A stretch of 64,000 nt of DNA from Neorhizobium sp. (GCA_028283725.1 JAPWKC010000004.1:1364001-1428000); one strand, 5' to 3'. Counted from the stretch's first letter, positions 45,207 to 54,777 are shown. The notes: generated from the sequence alone by a model not told the origin. Translations and numbers: made by a program.

Positions 45207-45235
45207 GACAGCTTCACGCAAGGCAGTACCCCTAG
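45207..45235 (+). promoter_or_regulatory. Shared flagellar promoter box, motA copy
   Basis: Plus strand: GACAGCTTCACGCAAG, nine bases, CTAGTG, 38 bases before the motA ATG. This is the best consensus copy; its first 16 bases are identical to those at flgE. Confidence 0.72.
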
Positions 45236-45273
45236 TGAACATGAGGCAAGATTAGGTTGGGTGCGGACTAGAC

Positions 45274-46146
45274 ATGACGATTATTCTCGGCTTCGTGATA
45301 ACCATCGGATGTATCCTCGGCGGCTTCATGGCCATGGGCGGGCACGTCGGTGTTCTCGTTCAGCCCTTCGAGTTGCTGATCATCGGCGGCGCCGGCCTCG
45401 GCGGCTTCATCATGGCAAACCCCATGAAGATCGTGAAGGATTCCGGCAAGGCTCTTGCCGAAGTCCTGAAGAACAAGGTGCCGAAGGAGCGCGAATATCT
45501 CGACGTGCTCGGCGCCCTCTACTCGCTGATGCGCGACCTGCGCACCAAGCCGCGCAACGAAATCGAAGCGCATATCGACAATCCCGACGAATCCTCGATC
45601 TTCCAGGCCGCTCCGACGGTGTTGAAGAACAAGGATCTGACCGTCTTCATCTGCGACTACGTACGCCTCATCATCATCGGCAACGCCCGCTCTCACGAGA
45701 TCGAGGCGCTGATGGACGAGGAAATGGAGACGATGCTCGCCGACAAGCTGAAGCCCTATCATGCGATCACCAACATGGGCGATTCGTTCCCGGCCATCGG
45801 TATCGTGGCGGCCGTTCTCGGCGTCATCAAGGCCATGGGTCACATCAACGAGTCGCCGGACGTGCTCGGCGGCCTGATCGGCGCGGCCCTCGTCGGCACC
45901 ATGCTCGGCATCTTCCTCTCCTACTCGCTCTGCAACCCGCTGACGGCGCAGATCAAGATCGTGCGCACCAAGCAGCATCGCCTCTATACGATCGTGAAGC
46001 AGACGCTGATCGCCTACATGAACGGCTCGGTGCCGCAGGTGGCGCTGGAATACGGCCGCAAGACGATCTCCAACACCGACCGGCCGTCGATCGACGCCGT
46101 CGAAAAGGAGATGATGAACCCGGGCGGCGACAACAAGGCGGCCTGA
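45274..46146 (+). CDS. motA: Flagellar motor stator protein MotA
   Basis: A 290-residue four-span stator subunit ([90 protein letters not shown]). The long cytoplasmic loop between spans 2 and 3 carries charged residues that face FliG. It is first in motA-fliM-fliN-fliG-flhB and separated from motB by 18 kb. Confidence 0.97.
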   Translation: MTIILGFVITIGCILGGFMAMGGHVGVLVQPFELLIIGGAGLGGFIMANPMKIVKDSGKALAEVLKNKVPKEREYLDVLGALYSLMRDLRTKPRNEIEAHIDNPDESSIFQAAPTVLKNKDLTVFICDYVRLIIIGNARSHEIEALMDEEMETMLADKLKPYHAITNMGDSFPAIGIVAAVLGVIKAMGHINESPDVLGGLIGAALVGTMLGIFLSYSLCNPLTAQIKIVRTKQHRLYTIVKQTLIAYMNGSVPQVALEYGRKTISNTDRPSIDAVEKEMMNPGGDNKAA

Positions 46147-46165
46147 TCAGGGGCGTCGCGACAGG

Positions 46166-47116
46166 ATGAGCACTTCGGCAATGGCAACATCATCAGGCAG
46201 CATGGACAGGGCGGTTCTGGCCCGTCTCACCGGGGATCTCGGCGACGCCAAGACGGTCTCCCGTTTTGGCGCCGATATCGGCGGGCTCTATACGTCGCTG
46301 CTCGCAGACACACTGGGCGGCGAACTCAATCTGGAACTCGACGTCGAGTATATCGGCTCAGAATCGGCCCTGATGTCGACGCTCGTCGGCAGGCTCGATC
46401 CGGCCAGCACGCTGACCATCGGCTCGCTGCGCAACTGGTGCCCGAATTTCATCCTCTCGTGCGAGAACATTCTGCCGATATCGATCATCGCCAACCTTCT
46501 CGGCGACGATACCGGCAGCAACGGCGAGAGCCGCAAGCTTTCGGCAATCGAACTCGATATCGCGTCGCTGGTCTTTCAGAAGATCGCCAGCGTGCTGCGG
46601 TCCGGCATCGATGCACCGGGCGGCTTCGAGCCGGCGCTGGTCGATCCTTACGACCATTCGGAGCATGTGCAGAAACATGCCGAGATCATCGACATGTTCG
46701 CGGCCGCGGTGCGCATGCGCATCAGCATCGGCGTGATCAGCGGCGAATTCCAGCTGATCATTCCGCAGGGCGCGCTTCTGAAAACGGTTATCGTTCAGCC
46801 GAAGCAGATCGGCCAGCAGAGCGAGGCGCGCGAGGCCTGGAAGGAACAGCTCGGAAAGCAGGTGCGCCGCTCCCAGGTGGAACTGCAGGCGCGCGTCCGG
46901 ATGCAGGCTTTGACCCTCGATACGATTTCGCGACTTTCGGTCGGCGACGTCATTCCGTTCTTCGATGCCGGCACGGACGTCCGCGTCGAAGTCGATGCCA
47001 ATGGCAAGATGCTCTACAATTGCGAATTCGGCCGCTCCGGCCAGAATTACACCGTCAAGATCAAGGAAAGCGCCGGCACCAGCGAAGAAAGCCTCAAGCG
47101 CATTCTGGAAGGGTGA
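46166..47116 (+). CDS. fliM: Flagellar switch protein FliM (short N-terminus)
   Basis: A 316-residue C-ring switch protein. The central CheC-like domain (ELNLELDVEYIGSESALMSTLVGRLDPASTLTIGSLRN...GEFQLIIPQ) and the C-terminal SpoA domain (VELQARVRMQALTLDTISRLSVGDVIPF) are present. The N-terminal CheY-binding peptide of enteric FliM (LSQ-EIDALL type) is not visible; the protein opens MSTSAMATSSGSMDRAVLARLTG. It lies 19 bases after motA. Confidence 0.9.
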   Translation: MSTSAMATSSGSMDRAVLARLTGDLGDAKTVSRFGADIGGLYTSLLADTLGGELNLELDVEYIGSESALMSTLVGRLDPASTLTIGSLRNWCPNFILSCENILPISIIANLLGDDTGSNGESRKLSAIELDIASLVFQKIASVLRSGIDAPGGFEPALVDPYDHSEHVQKHAEIIDMFAAAVRMRISIGVISGEFQLIIPQGALLKTVIVQPKQIGQQSEAREAWKEQLGKQVRRSQVELQARVRMQALTLDTISRLSVGDVIPFFDAGTDVRVEVDANGKMLYNCEFGRSGQNYTVKIKESAGTSEESLKRILEG

Positions 47117-47185
47117 CCGGCTCCAGGGATGACCGGCAGAACCGATCGGCAGGTTCAGGCAAGTTTCAAATCGGATATATAGATT

Positions 47186-47740
47186 ATGGCAAAGAAACCG
47201 ACCCCACTTAGCGAACCCGACGCCGTCGATTTTTCCTCGAGCAGCGATTTCGAGCTCGATGACGCGATCGACAACCTCCGTGGTGCCCTGAAGGCTGATG
47301 CCAACGGCACCATGATGGACAGCGACCTTCCGGGGGCTTCGGACTTCGGCGGCGACTTTTCCGGCGGCGCGGCCTCGTCCTTCGGCGATTTCGGCGGCGA
47401 TGCGGCTCCGGGCGGCTTCGATTTCGGGGCGGGACCGAATGACGCAGGCAACGCGGATGCTTCTGGCCCGCTAGGCAGCGCGCTCGCATCCAACTATGAT
47501 ATCATCATGGACATCCCGATCGACGTACAGATCGTTCTGGGATCCAGCCGCATGCAGGTTTCCGGTCTGATGAACCTGAAGGAAGGGGCGATCATCGCTC
47601 TGGACAAGAAGATCGGCGAGCCGGTCGACATCACGGTCAACGGGCGCATGATCGCGCGCGGTGAAATTACTGTGCTCGAGGGCGATGATACGCGCTTCGG
47701 GATACGGCTCACGGAAGTTCTGGGAGTCAGCAAGGACTGA
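47186..47740 (+). CDS. fliN: Flagellar switch protein FliN
   Basis: A 184-residue C-ring protein. The SpoA domain occupies the C-terminal 80 residues ([57 protein letters not shown]). The first 95 residues are an acidic, Gly/Phe-rich extension ([25 protein letters not shown]) far longer than in enteric FliN and probably disordered. It lies between fliM and fliG. Confidence 0.94.
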   Translation: MAKKPTPLSEPDAVDFSSSSDFELDDAIDNLRGALKADANGTMMDSDLPGASDFGGDFSGGAASSFGDFGGDAAPGGFDFGAGPNDAGNADASGPLGSALASNYDIIMDIPIDVQIVLGSSRMQVSGLMNLKEGAIIALDKKIGEPVDITVNGRMIARGEITVLEGDDTRFGIRLTEVLGVSKD

Positions 47741-47765
47741 TCCTTCGGGGTCATAGGAAAAGGCC

Positions 47766-48806
47766 ATGATGGACTTTGACAGTTTCAGTGAGAATTTGCC
47801 GTCCAATCCGTTGTCCCAGGCGGAAAAGGCAGCAGCCGTGCTTCTGGCGATGGGAACCCCCGTCGCCGGCAAATTATTGAAATATTTCACGCAGGGCGAG
47901 TTGCAGACGATCATCTCGTCGGCGCAGCGCCTGCGCTCCATCCCGCCGGACGAACTGTCGACGCTTGTCAACGAGTTCGAGGACCTCTTCACCGAGGGCA
48001 CCGGCCTCATGGACAATGCCAAGGCGATCGAGAGCATTCTCGACGAGGGCCTGACGCCGGAAGAGGTGGATAACCTCCTCGGCCGCCGCGCCGCGTTCCA
48101 GAGCTTTGAAGACACGACCTGGGAGCGGCTGCAGGAGGCCGATCCTGTCTTCGTGTGCAAATATCTCATGCGCGAGCATCCGCAGACCATCGCCTACGTT
48201 CTTTCCATGCTTCCTTCGGCTTTTGGTGCAAAAGTGCTTCTGGAACTGCCGGAAGATCGCCGCGCCGATGTGATGAAGCGGACGGTCAACCTGAAGTCGG
48301 TCAATCCGAAGGCGATGCAGATCATCGAGAACCGTATCGCCGACCTCGTCCGCGACATGGAAGCCGAGCGCAATTCCACCGGTTCTGCGAAGGTGGCGGA
48401 ACTGATGAACCAGCTCGACAAGCCGCAGGTCGATTCGCTCCTCACATCGCTGGAGCAGGTCAGCCAGGAAGCCGCAGAGAAGGTTCGCCCGAAGATCTTC
48501 CTGTTCGACGATCTCATGCAGATGCCGCAGCGCAGCCGCGTCATCCTGCTCAACGACCTTGCCGCAGACGTGCTCACCATGGCGCTGCGCGGTTCGTCGG
48601 TCGAGATCCGCGAATGCGTGTTGTCCTCGATCAGCCCGCGTCAACGCCGCATGGTCGAGTCCGACCTGCAGGCCGGCGGCCCGATCAATGCCCGCGAAGT
48701 GGCGATCGCTCGTCGTGCGATCTCGCAAGAGGCCATCCGGCTTGCCAATTCCGGTCAGATCGAACTGAAAGAAAAGGAAGAGGCTGCAGGCGGCGAAGCC
48801 GCCTGA
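47766..48806 (+). CDS. fliG: Flagellar rotor/switch protein FliG
   Basis: A 346-residue rotor protein. It has an N-terminal FliF-binding domain (LSQAEKAAAVLLAMGTPVAGKLLKYF), a middle domain with the EHPQ motif (MREHPQTIAYVLSMLP), and a C-terminal torque helix with alternating charges (DDLMQMPQRSRVILLNDL...MALRGSSVEIRECVLSSISPRQRRMVESDL). It lies 25 bases after fliN. Confidence 0.96.
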   Translation: MMDFDSFSENLPSNPLSQAEKAAAVLLAMGTPVAGKLLKYFTQGELQTIISSAQRLRSIPPDELSTLVNEFEDLFTEGTGLMDNAKAIESILDEGLTPEEVDNLLGRRAAFQSFEDTTWERLQEADPVFVCKYLMREHPQTIAYVLSMLPSAFGAKVLLELPEDRRADVMKRTVNLKSVNPKAMQIIENRIADLVRDMEAERNSTGSAKVAELMNQLDKPQVDSLLTSLEQVSQEAAEKVRPKIFLFDDLMQMPQRSRVILLNDLAADVLTMALRGSSVEIRECVLSSISPRQRRMVESDLQAGGPINAREVAIARRAISQEAIRLANSGQIELKEKEEAAGGEAA

Positions 48807-48840
48807 TCGTCTTCACCCACCCTTTCATAGAGCAATTCGG

Positions 48841-48871
48841 CAAGGCGGCAGCTTCAGGGCGTGCCGCCTTG
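48841..48871 (+). terminator. Hairpin between fliG and flhB
   Basis: A perfect 10-bp inverted repeat CAAGGCGGCA/TGCCGCCTTG with an 11-base loop, 34 bases past the fliG stop. There is no T-run, so it may act as an attenuator or mRNA end-stabiliser. The gap to flhB (48807-49024) otherwise shows no gene. Confidence 0.45.
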
Positions 48872-49024
48872 CTGCATTTGGCGCCTGCCTCTCCCAGCCT
48901 TGCCAAAAAAGCTGTGGCGGACGTGCCCGATGCGGCGTGAGTGACCGCGGAGTACTAGGCCGATCGGCCGTTCCTGCGCTATCATGGCGGGGGCGCGTTC
49001 CTGCGCGAAACCGTGAGGCCGATC

Positions 49025-50107
49025 TTGTCCGACGATCAGGATAAAGACAGTAAAACAGAAGACCCGACAGACAAGAAAAAGCGTGACGCCATCGAAAAGG
49101 GCAACACGCCGTCGTCAGCGGAAGTCACCCTGTTCGGCTCCACGCTGGCATTCTACGTCTATCTCGTTTTCTTCCTGCCCCAGAACGTGTCGCATCTGGG
49201 AGAGGTGCTGCGCGATTTTTTCGAACACCCCGAACAATGGAAGGTCGAGCGCAGTTCAGATCTGGTCAGCCTTCTGACCTATCTGATGATGCAATCGGCC
49301 GCATTCCTGCTGCCGATTGCCGTTTTGTTGATGTCTTTCGGGGTCATCTCGTCTGCTGCGCAGAACCTGCCGTCCGCCGTTCTTGAGCGTATTCGCCCGC
49401 AATGGAGCCGCGTTTCGCCGGTCAAGGGCTTCGGCCGTATCTACAGCCTGCAGGGCATGGTGCAGTTCGGCAAATCGCTGTTCAAGGTGATCATCGTTTC
49501 GGTCATCATGTATTACGTGCTGCGCAGCGACTTCTATGCCTCGCTTGATTCGATGTTCGCCGATCCGCAGACGATTTTCGGGGTGATGGTTCGCGTCACC
49601 AAGAAAATGGTGCTGGTCATCCTCGGCGCAACTTTTGTGGTCGCGGTCCTCGATATCGCCTGGACGCGGTATCACTGGTTCAGCGAACTCAAGATGACGA
49701 AGCAGGAAATCAAGGACGAGATGAAGCAGTCGCAGGGCGACCCTATGGTCAAGGCCCGGCAACGCTCGGTTGCACGCGACCGCGCGAGACGACGCATGAT
49801 CAACAGCGTTCCGCGCGCAACGATGATCATCACCAACCCGACACATTATGCAATTGCACTACGCTACGTTGCAGAAGAATCCGAAGCGCCGGTGGTGGTG
49901 GCCAAGGGCCAGGATCTCATCGCGCTTCGAATTCGTGAGATAGCCCAAGAGCATAACATTCCGATTTTCGAAGATCCGCCGCTCGCTCGCTCCATGTTTG
50001 CGCAAGTCTCGGTGGATAGCGTCATCCCGCCAGTCTTTTATAAAGCGGTCGCGGAACTGATTCACAAGGTCTATGCGTCGCGCCGCCAAAACAAACGGGT
50101 ACGTTGA
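49025..50107 (+). CDS. flhB: Flagellar export switch protein FlhB
   Basis: A 360-residue export gate protein with four membrane spans and a cytoplasmic domain with the self-cleavage motif NPTH ([15 protein letters not shown]), which switches export from hook to filament substrates. The TTG start at 49025 ([25 protein letters not shown]) was chosen over GTG 49013 because GAGG lies six bases before it and the protein then begins at the conserved family start. Confidence 0.94.
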   Translation: MSDDQDKDSKTEDPTDKKKRDAIEKGNTPSSAEVTLFGSTLAFYVYLVFFLPQNVSHLGEVLRDFFEHPEQWKVERSSDLVSLLTYLMMQSAAFLLPIAVLLMSFGVISSAAQNLPSAVLERIRPQWSRVSPVKGFGRIYSLQGMVQFGKSLFKVIIVSVIMYYVLRSDFYASLDSMFADPQTIFGVMVRVTKKMVLVILGATFVVAVLDIAWTRYHWFSELKMTKQEIKDEMKQSQGDPMVKARQRSVARDRARRRMINSVPRATMIITNPTHYAIALRYVAEESEAPVVVAKGQDLIALRIREIAQEHNIPIFEDPPLARSMFAQVSVDSVIPPVFYKAVAELIHKVYASRRQNKRVR

Positions 50108-50112
50108 ACCTG

Positions 50113-50571
50113 ATGAAAAAGTGCACCTACTCTGCCGCAAGGGAGGAGATCCTTGCGAATGCCATCAGCCCAGTCGCGGCTGAATTGAGGCTTCTGGACG
50201 CGGCCGATCTGATCTCGATGCTGCGCTACGAATATCATGCCAATCTGGCCGACCTGATCGAATCGGCTGCGGAACTCTATTTCCACCCTGGCACGATAAC
50301 ATTCGGCATCGGCGGGGATTTCCGGCTGGAATGGGACGGTTATCCGACCGTCACGCTCGACCTCGAAATCAAGCCGCAGGGCCTGACCATCTATGCTCGC
50401 CTGACGCTGGAGGCGGACGCGGCGAGTATCGACATCAACTACATCCGCTTCAATACGCCGTCGGACGATCCGGATGCGAATACCGCCTTCCTGGCGCAAA
50501 GCCTCGATGATGCGGCGTTCAAGCGCAAGATCCCGGCCCTTGCGCCGGCAATCAGCCATTCGATGCAGTAA
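50113..50571 (+). CDS. Conserved-position protein of unknown function after flhB
   Basis: A roughly 152-residue soluble protein, not recognised. It begins KKCTYSAAREEILANAISPVAAELRLLDAADLISMLRYEYHANLADLIESAAELYFHPGT and continues as a likely beta-rich domain (FRLEWDGYPTVTLDLEIKPQGLTIYARLTLE). No signal peptide or span. The ATG at 50113 lies five bases after the flhB stop; a TTG at 50104 is an alternative. It is probably co-translated with flhB, so a motility role is plausible but unproven. Confidence 0.7.
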   Translation: MKKCTYSAAREEILANAISPVAAELRLLDAADLISMLRYEYHANLADLIESAAELYFHPGTITFGIGGDFRLEWDGYPTVTLDLEIKPQGLTIYARLTLEADAASIDINYIRFNTPSDDPDANTAFLAQSLDDAAFKRKIPALAPAISHSMQ

Positions 50572-50687
50572 GGCGGCCTCGCCTTAAAGAATGGTTAAGC
50601 GCGGCATGCTAGCAGTTGCTAGAAGTCCCTGGGCATGCCGAGCCCCTGAAATCAGCGATGTATGGCTGTGACTGAAGGAAATTCCCC

Positions 50688-52910
50688 ATGACCACGACCC
50701 TGTCGACATATACGAGCTATCTGTCGGTCAACCGTGACATGAAGGCTTCCCTGAACCGTGTCGCCACGCAAGGCACGGTGTCCACGGACACCAAGTATTA
50801 CGAGGACAACATCGGCAAGGTCAAAAATGCCGATGACCTTCTCGGCAATTACCGGCTGTTTTCCTATGCCATGAAGGCCTACGGGCTGGAGGACATGACC
50901 TACGCCAAGGCCTTCATGAAGAAGGTGCTTGATAGCGACCTCACCGACAGTTCGAGCTTCGCGAACTCGCTGAGCGATACGCGCTATGCCAAGTTCGCCG
51001 CCGCCTTCAATTTCGGCACGACCACCGAATCGGCCCAGACGAGCGTCCAGGAAGATACGCTGACCACCGCCTACAAGGATTCCTTCGACCAGGAGCAAAC
51101 CGATATCAAGGCGGACAATACCAGCTACGCCAGCAAGATCGGCAGCATTACCAGCGTCGACCAGCTTCTGGCCAATAGCGACCTCAAGACCTATGTCCTG
51201 ACCGCCTACGGCATCGACCCGACCTATACGTCCAACTCCTACCTGAAGCAGGTGCTGACCAGCGATCTCAGCGACCCCGACAGCTTTGCCAACCAGACGG
51301 TCACGACCGACGACGATGGCAACAAGGACAATCGGTTCGTCCAGCTCGCGCAGGCCTTCAATTTCAACAGCGACGGCTCCGTCAACGGTTCGATCCAGAC
51401 GGACGACCAGAAGGCGTTGACGACGGACAGCTATGTCTACAACAAGTCGACCTATCCGTCTGACCTCGCTGCACAGGCAAACCAGGACTATTACCAACGG
51501 AAGATCTCGACGATCACCAATGTCGACGATCTGGTCGCCGATCCGCGGCTCGTCTCCTACGTCAAGACCGCCTTCGGCATCTCCACGGAGTTCCCCTCCA
51601 CCGTCAAGGCCATCCTGACCAGCGATCCCGACAATGCCAATAGCGCCGCGGCGATCATGGGCTATACGGATGTTCCGGGCTATTTCAATTTCCAGAGCGA
51701 CGGCACGGTTGCCGATGGCGACAGCGTGCAGGATACAAGCCAGCTCGCCTATACCAACTCGGCCTACAAGACGGCTTTCCAGGAGAACGAGTCGAGCGAT
51801 ATCGACGACGCCGTTTCGAACTACGAGACGCGAATCAAGAGCGTCAAAAGCCTGGACGACTTCCTCACCTCGAACGCCAAGGACGACGTGAAGGGAAATG
51901 ACAGTGCGACGGAAATCTGGGACGTGGCGCTGCGCGCCTATGGGATCGACCCCGACGAGGTCTCCAACAACGAGTTGCGCAAGATCCTGACCAGCGACAC
52001 GACCGATAAGAAAAGCTACGCGAACAAGTCCGGTGACGAGCGATTCGTCAATCTTGCCAATGCCTTCAATTTCGATAGCAGCGGCAAGCTCGAAGAGCCC
52101 CTGTTGGCGCAATCGCAATCGGTGACAGCCAACTACGTCAGCGAATACGAAGCGCAGAAGACGAAATATCTCACGGGCACGGCCAAGAAGACGGCCCAGA
52201 CCACCGCCGAGACGGAAGCGACCTACTTCCAGACGCAGATGCAGACGATTACGACGGCCAAGCAGTTCCTTTCGGACAGCCGTCTCGTGAATTTCGTGCT
52301 GACGGCCAAGGGGATCGATCCGAAATCGGTCAGCTCCGACGACCTGAAGAAGATGTTTTCCTCGGATCTTTCCGACAAGAACAGCTTCGTCAACCAGCAA
52401 TCGAATTCGACCTTTGCCGAGATCGTCTCCTCGTTCAACTTCGACAAGGACGGCAATATCACGGAGGATGCGCTGGGCACCGCCCAACAGCGCGGCGAGG
52501 TGCTGCAGACGGTCAACAACTATTACCAGCAGTCGCTCGAGGAGCAGGAGGGCGACAGCAACGAAGGCGTGCGCCTGGCGCTCTACTTCCAGAGAATGGC
52601 GCCGGATATCACCAGCGCCTACCAGATCCTGGGCGACACAGCGCTGTTCTCGTTCTTCACCACGTCCTACAATCTGTCGAGCTACATCTCGAACATGGAC
52701 GTCGACAAGCAGGCCGCTCTGGTCAACAAATATATCGACATCAGCAAGCTCAGCGATCCTGACTATGTCGAGAAGATGGAGAAGCGCTTCACCGCGCTTT
52801 ACGACACGGCCAACAAGACGACGACATCGGCGGCCGAAACCATTCTTTCCGGCAGCAGCACAATCAGCGCCGACACGCTCATGGCGGTCGCTCAGTTGTC
52901 GAGCAAGTAA
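50688..52910 (+). CDS. Large DUF1217 repeat protein, flagellar cluster
   Basis: A 740-residue protein built of at least five tandem units of about 120-140 residues, then a distinct C-terminal domain. Each unit reads roughly YYxxxIxxIxxVDDLLxxxRLxxYxxxAYGID, then LKxxLTSDLSDxxSFAN and FxxLAxAFNF. Units start near residues 35, 145, 265, 360 and 505. The C-terminal part (VRLALYFQRMAPDITSAYQILGDTALFSFFTTSYNL) differs. It is acidic, Ser/Thr/Asp-rich and almost Cys-free, like exported axial proteins, and has no signal peptide. DUF1217 proteins occur beside flagellar genes in alphaproteobacteria; the function is unknown. Confidence 0.85.
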   Translation: MTTTLSTYTSYLSVNRDMKASLNRVATQGTVSTDTKYYEDNIGKVKNADDLLGNYRLFSYAMKAYGLEDMTYAKAFMKKVLDSDLTDSSSFANSLSDTRYAKFAAAFNFGTTTESAQTSVQEDTLTTAYKDSFDQEQTDIKADNTSYASKIGSITSVDQLLANSDLKTYVLTAYGIDPTYTSNSYLKQVLTSDLSDPDSFANQTVTTDDDGNKDNRFVQLAQAFNFNSDGSVNGSIQTDDQKALTTDSYVYNKSTYPSDLAAQANQDYYQRKISTITNVDDLVADPRLVSYVKTAFGISTEFPSTVKAILTSDPDNANSAAAIMGYTDVPGYFNFQSDGTVADGDSVQDTSQLAYTNSAYKTAFQENESSDIDDAVSNYETRIKSVKSLDDFLTSNAKDDVKGNDSATEIWDVALRAYGIDPDEVSNNELRKILTSDTTDKKSYANKSGDERFVNLANAFNFDSSGKLEEPLLAQSQSVTANYVSEYEAQKTKYLTGTAKKTAQTTAETEATYFQTQMQTITTAKQFLSDSRLVNFVLTAKGIDPKSVSSDDLKKMFSSDLSDKNSFVNQQSNSTFAEIVSSFNFDKDGNITEDALGTAQQRGEVLQTVNNYYQQSLEEQEGDSNEGVRLALYFQRMAPDITSAYQILGDTALFSFFTTSYNLSSYISNMDVDKQAALVNKYIDISKLSDPDYVEKMEKRFTALYDTANKTTTSAAETILSGSSTISADTLMAVAQLSSK

Positions 52911-52967
52911 GCGCGGCGCGCGGCTACCGGTTTTCCGTCATCGGCACCCGCGTCTTCGGCAAGAAGA

Positions 52968-53714
52968 TCAGTGGATGTAACCGAGCCTGATTGCCTTGGC
53001 GATCGCCTGGATCCGGTTGACCGAATCAAGCTTGATCGTGGCCGAGCCGAGATAGGCGTTGACGGTGTGAACCGAGAGCCCGAGCTTTTCGGCGATCTCT
53101 TCGCTGATACGGCCATCACCGGCCAGTTGCAGGCAGGCGATCTCGCGTTCGCTCAGCGATTCGGCCGGAACGCTGCGGCGTTCGTCAAGCGCCAGTAGGT
53201 CCATCATGACCTGGCAGCTGCGGACATGCTGATCGACGATCAGATCGCTGCCCAGATCGAGCATCGTTGCCATGAAGGCCACATAGCCGTTTCCGAGTGC
53301 TCCGAGGCGCACGGGGAAGGCGATACCGGAATAGGAAAGCTGCTCCTTCGGCAGCCTGCGCACCATCGGGGCGAAATCGCCGACATCGGTGAAACTGTTC
53401 TGATCGACGCCTTCCCAGACGAGCGGCAGAACCGACATCTCGATATGATCAAGGAACAGGTCGCCGTAGCAGGCCATGATCTGCGACTGCTGCTGGAGGG
53501 CGAGCGGCCCCCAATTCTCCAGCTCGCAGGCCAGCTTGCGCTTGTTGGGAAGGCCGGCGCCGGTAATGCGGAATACGGCAAAATGCCGGGCCTTCAACGT
53601 CTTCTGCATGGCGATCAGCTTCGGAAACACGTCCGAGCGGCTCGACGCGCGCTGAAGGCGAAGAGACTGGATATTGCCAGCGCCATCCGCCATGCCGCTT
53701 CTCGAATATCCCAT
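52968..53714 (-). CDS. visR: LuxR-type global motility regulator VisR
   Basis: A 248-residue regulator. An N-terminal ligand-type domain (residues 20-175) is followed by a C-terminal LuxR helix-turn-helix (SLSEREIACLQLAGDGRISEEIAEKLGLSVHTVNAYLGSATIKLDSVNRIQAIAKAIRLG). In Sinorhizobium, VisN and VisR form a heterodimer at the top of the flagellar hierarchy and activate rem. It lies 15 bases after visN. It converges on the DUF1217 gene. Confidence 0.92.
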   Translation of the reverse strand: MGYSRSGMADGAGNIQSLRLQRASSRSDVFPKLIAMQKTLKARHFAVFRITGAGLPNKRKLACELENWGPLALQQQSQIMACYGDLFLDHIEMSVLPLVWEGVDQNSFTDVGDFAPMVRRLPKEQLSYSGIAFPVRLGALGNGYVAFMATMLDLGSDLIVDQHVRSCQVMMDLLALDERRSVPAESLSEREIACLQLAGDGRISEEIAEKLGLSVHTVNAYLGSATIKLDSVNRIQAIAKAIRLGYIH

Positions 53715-53729
53715 CGGCCGCCAGTCCCC

Positions 53730-54467
53730 TTAAACCAGATTGTTGCGAACTGCGTATGCAATCGCCTCTGAACGCGTCTTTGTCGCTGTCTTGCGCATGA
53801 CGCTGGTAATGTAATTGTTGATCGTATTGCGAGAGATGCCGAGGATCACGGCGATCTCGTCGCTGGTCTTGCCTTCGGCGATCCAGAACAGGCATTCGAG
53901 CTCGCGCTCCGTCAATTCGAATTCGCGCTCCGTGCGGGCATTGCGGCCTTCGGCAAAGCTCGTTCCGTAGGCGGCCAGAAGCCCCACTTCCCGCAGACGC
54001 TCCTGGGACAGGATGATGCCTTCACGGAACAGGAGCATGAGCGAAAAGCGGGTGCGGCCGACACAGAAGGTCAAGGTGCAATATTGCCGGCTGATGTCAT
54101 CCGGCGGCATCACATCATCGGGCAGAAGCCCAAAGCTCGGCATCAGCAGCGAGAGGCATTTTTCGAGCTCGGTCGAGCGCGCGTAGCCTGCCGCGACGTC
54201 AGCGCCCAGTCTGCGCACCAGATCGAAGGGCCAGTTGGAGGACACGATGAAATCGAGCCCCTGCTCCTGCACAAGATCATAACGTGCGAGAAGAAAATGC
54301 GACGCAGCCACGTAGTCAGCCAGTTGACGCATGGTCGCCTGGATGTTGCCGGTACTGCTGGCAACCGCCAAGCGCTGCACGAGTTGCTCTCGTGACATGT
54401 GCTTGGCGCTCATCGGACGCTCGTAAGAGCTCCTGTCCGGTGCCCTGTCCGACCCAGGCAAATCCAT
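53730..54467 (-). CDS. visN: LuxR-type global motility regulator VisN
   Basis: A 245-residue partner of VisR. The C-terminal LuxR domain is visible (ELTERELECLFWIAEGKTSDEIAVILGISRNTINNYITSVMRKTATKTRSEAIAYAV). The N-terminal domain begins REQLVQRLAVASSTGNIQATMRQLADYVAASHFLLARYD. The start at 54467 has GGGGAG ten bases upstream; ATG 54413 (MSAKHM) is an alternative. The two-gene operon visN-visR is transcribed from the 54468-54777 region. Confidence 0.92.
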   Translation of the reverse strand: MDLPGSDRAPDRSSYERPMSAKHMSREQLVQRLAVASSTGNIQATMRQLADYVAASHFLLARYDLVQEQGLDFIVSSNWPFDLVRRLGADVAAGYARSTELEKCLSLLMPSFGLLPDDVMPPDDISRQYCTLTFCVGRTRFSLMLLFREGIILSQERLREVGLLAAYGTSFAEGRNARTEREFELTERELECLFWIAEGKTSDEIAVILGISRNTINNYITSVMRKTATKTRSEAIAYAVRNNLV

Positions 54468-54777
54468 CAGCTACCGGCTCCCCGCCGTTCAGAAGCACGG
54501 TTCATCCGTGCAACGGCATGCTTGGTTGGCGTGCGCAAAGCCAAAAGGGGCAGTCGTCAGATGCATTTCAAGCCATCATGGCCACATCGGACACCGTGCA
54601 GGCGAAATGGGGCAACCCCACACTCGCCAGCCCCTTCAGGCTCAACGCACGAATCACAGCCATTGTAGGAGACCGTTCGCGATTTGCCATCGCTCGGGGG
54701 GATAAAATCCCCACCATATCTGACAATGCGACGATATATCCGGATCCAAATACGCCAAGTGTGTGGCGCAGATGCAG
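54468..54777 (-). promoter_or_regulatory. visN upstream non-coding region
   Basis: About 310 bases without a gene between the fliF terminator and visN. It contains a small perfect dyad (GCACGG/CCGTGC, 54495-54511) about 30 bases upstream of visN. The shared flagellar box is absent here, consistent with visN being above that regulatory tier. No specific promoter could be assigned by eye. Confidence 0.45.

Noticed and set aside
48992-49012. A copy of the shared flagellar box just before flhB (CTGCGCGAAACCG)
   Set aside because: Only half of the box matches, it is in the opposite orientation to flhB, there is no CTAG part at nine bases, and it touches the start codon.
50652-52487. Open reading frame of about 611 codons antisense to the DUF1217 gene
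   Set aside because: It mirrors the codon pattern of the plus-strand gene, has no ribosome site or recognisable domain, and its protein is a repetitive Arg/Gly/Val-rich shadow typical of high-GC DNA.
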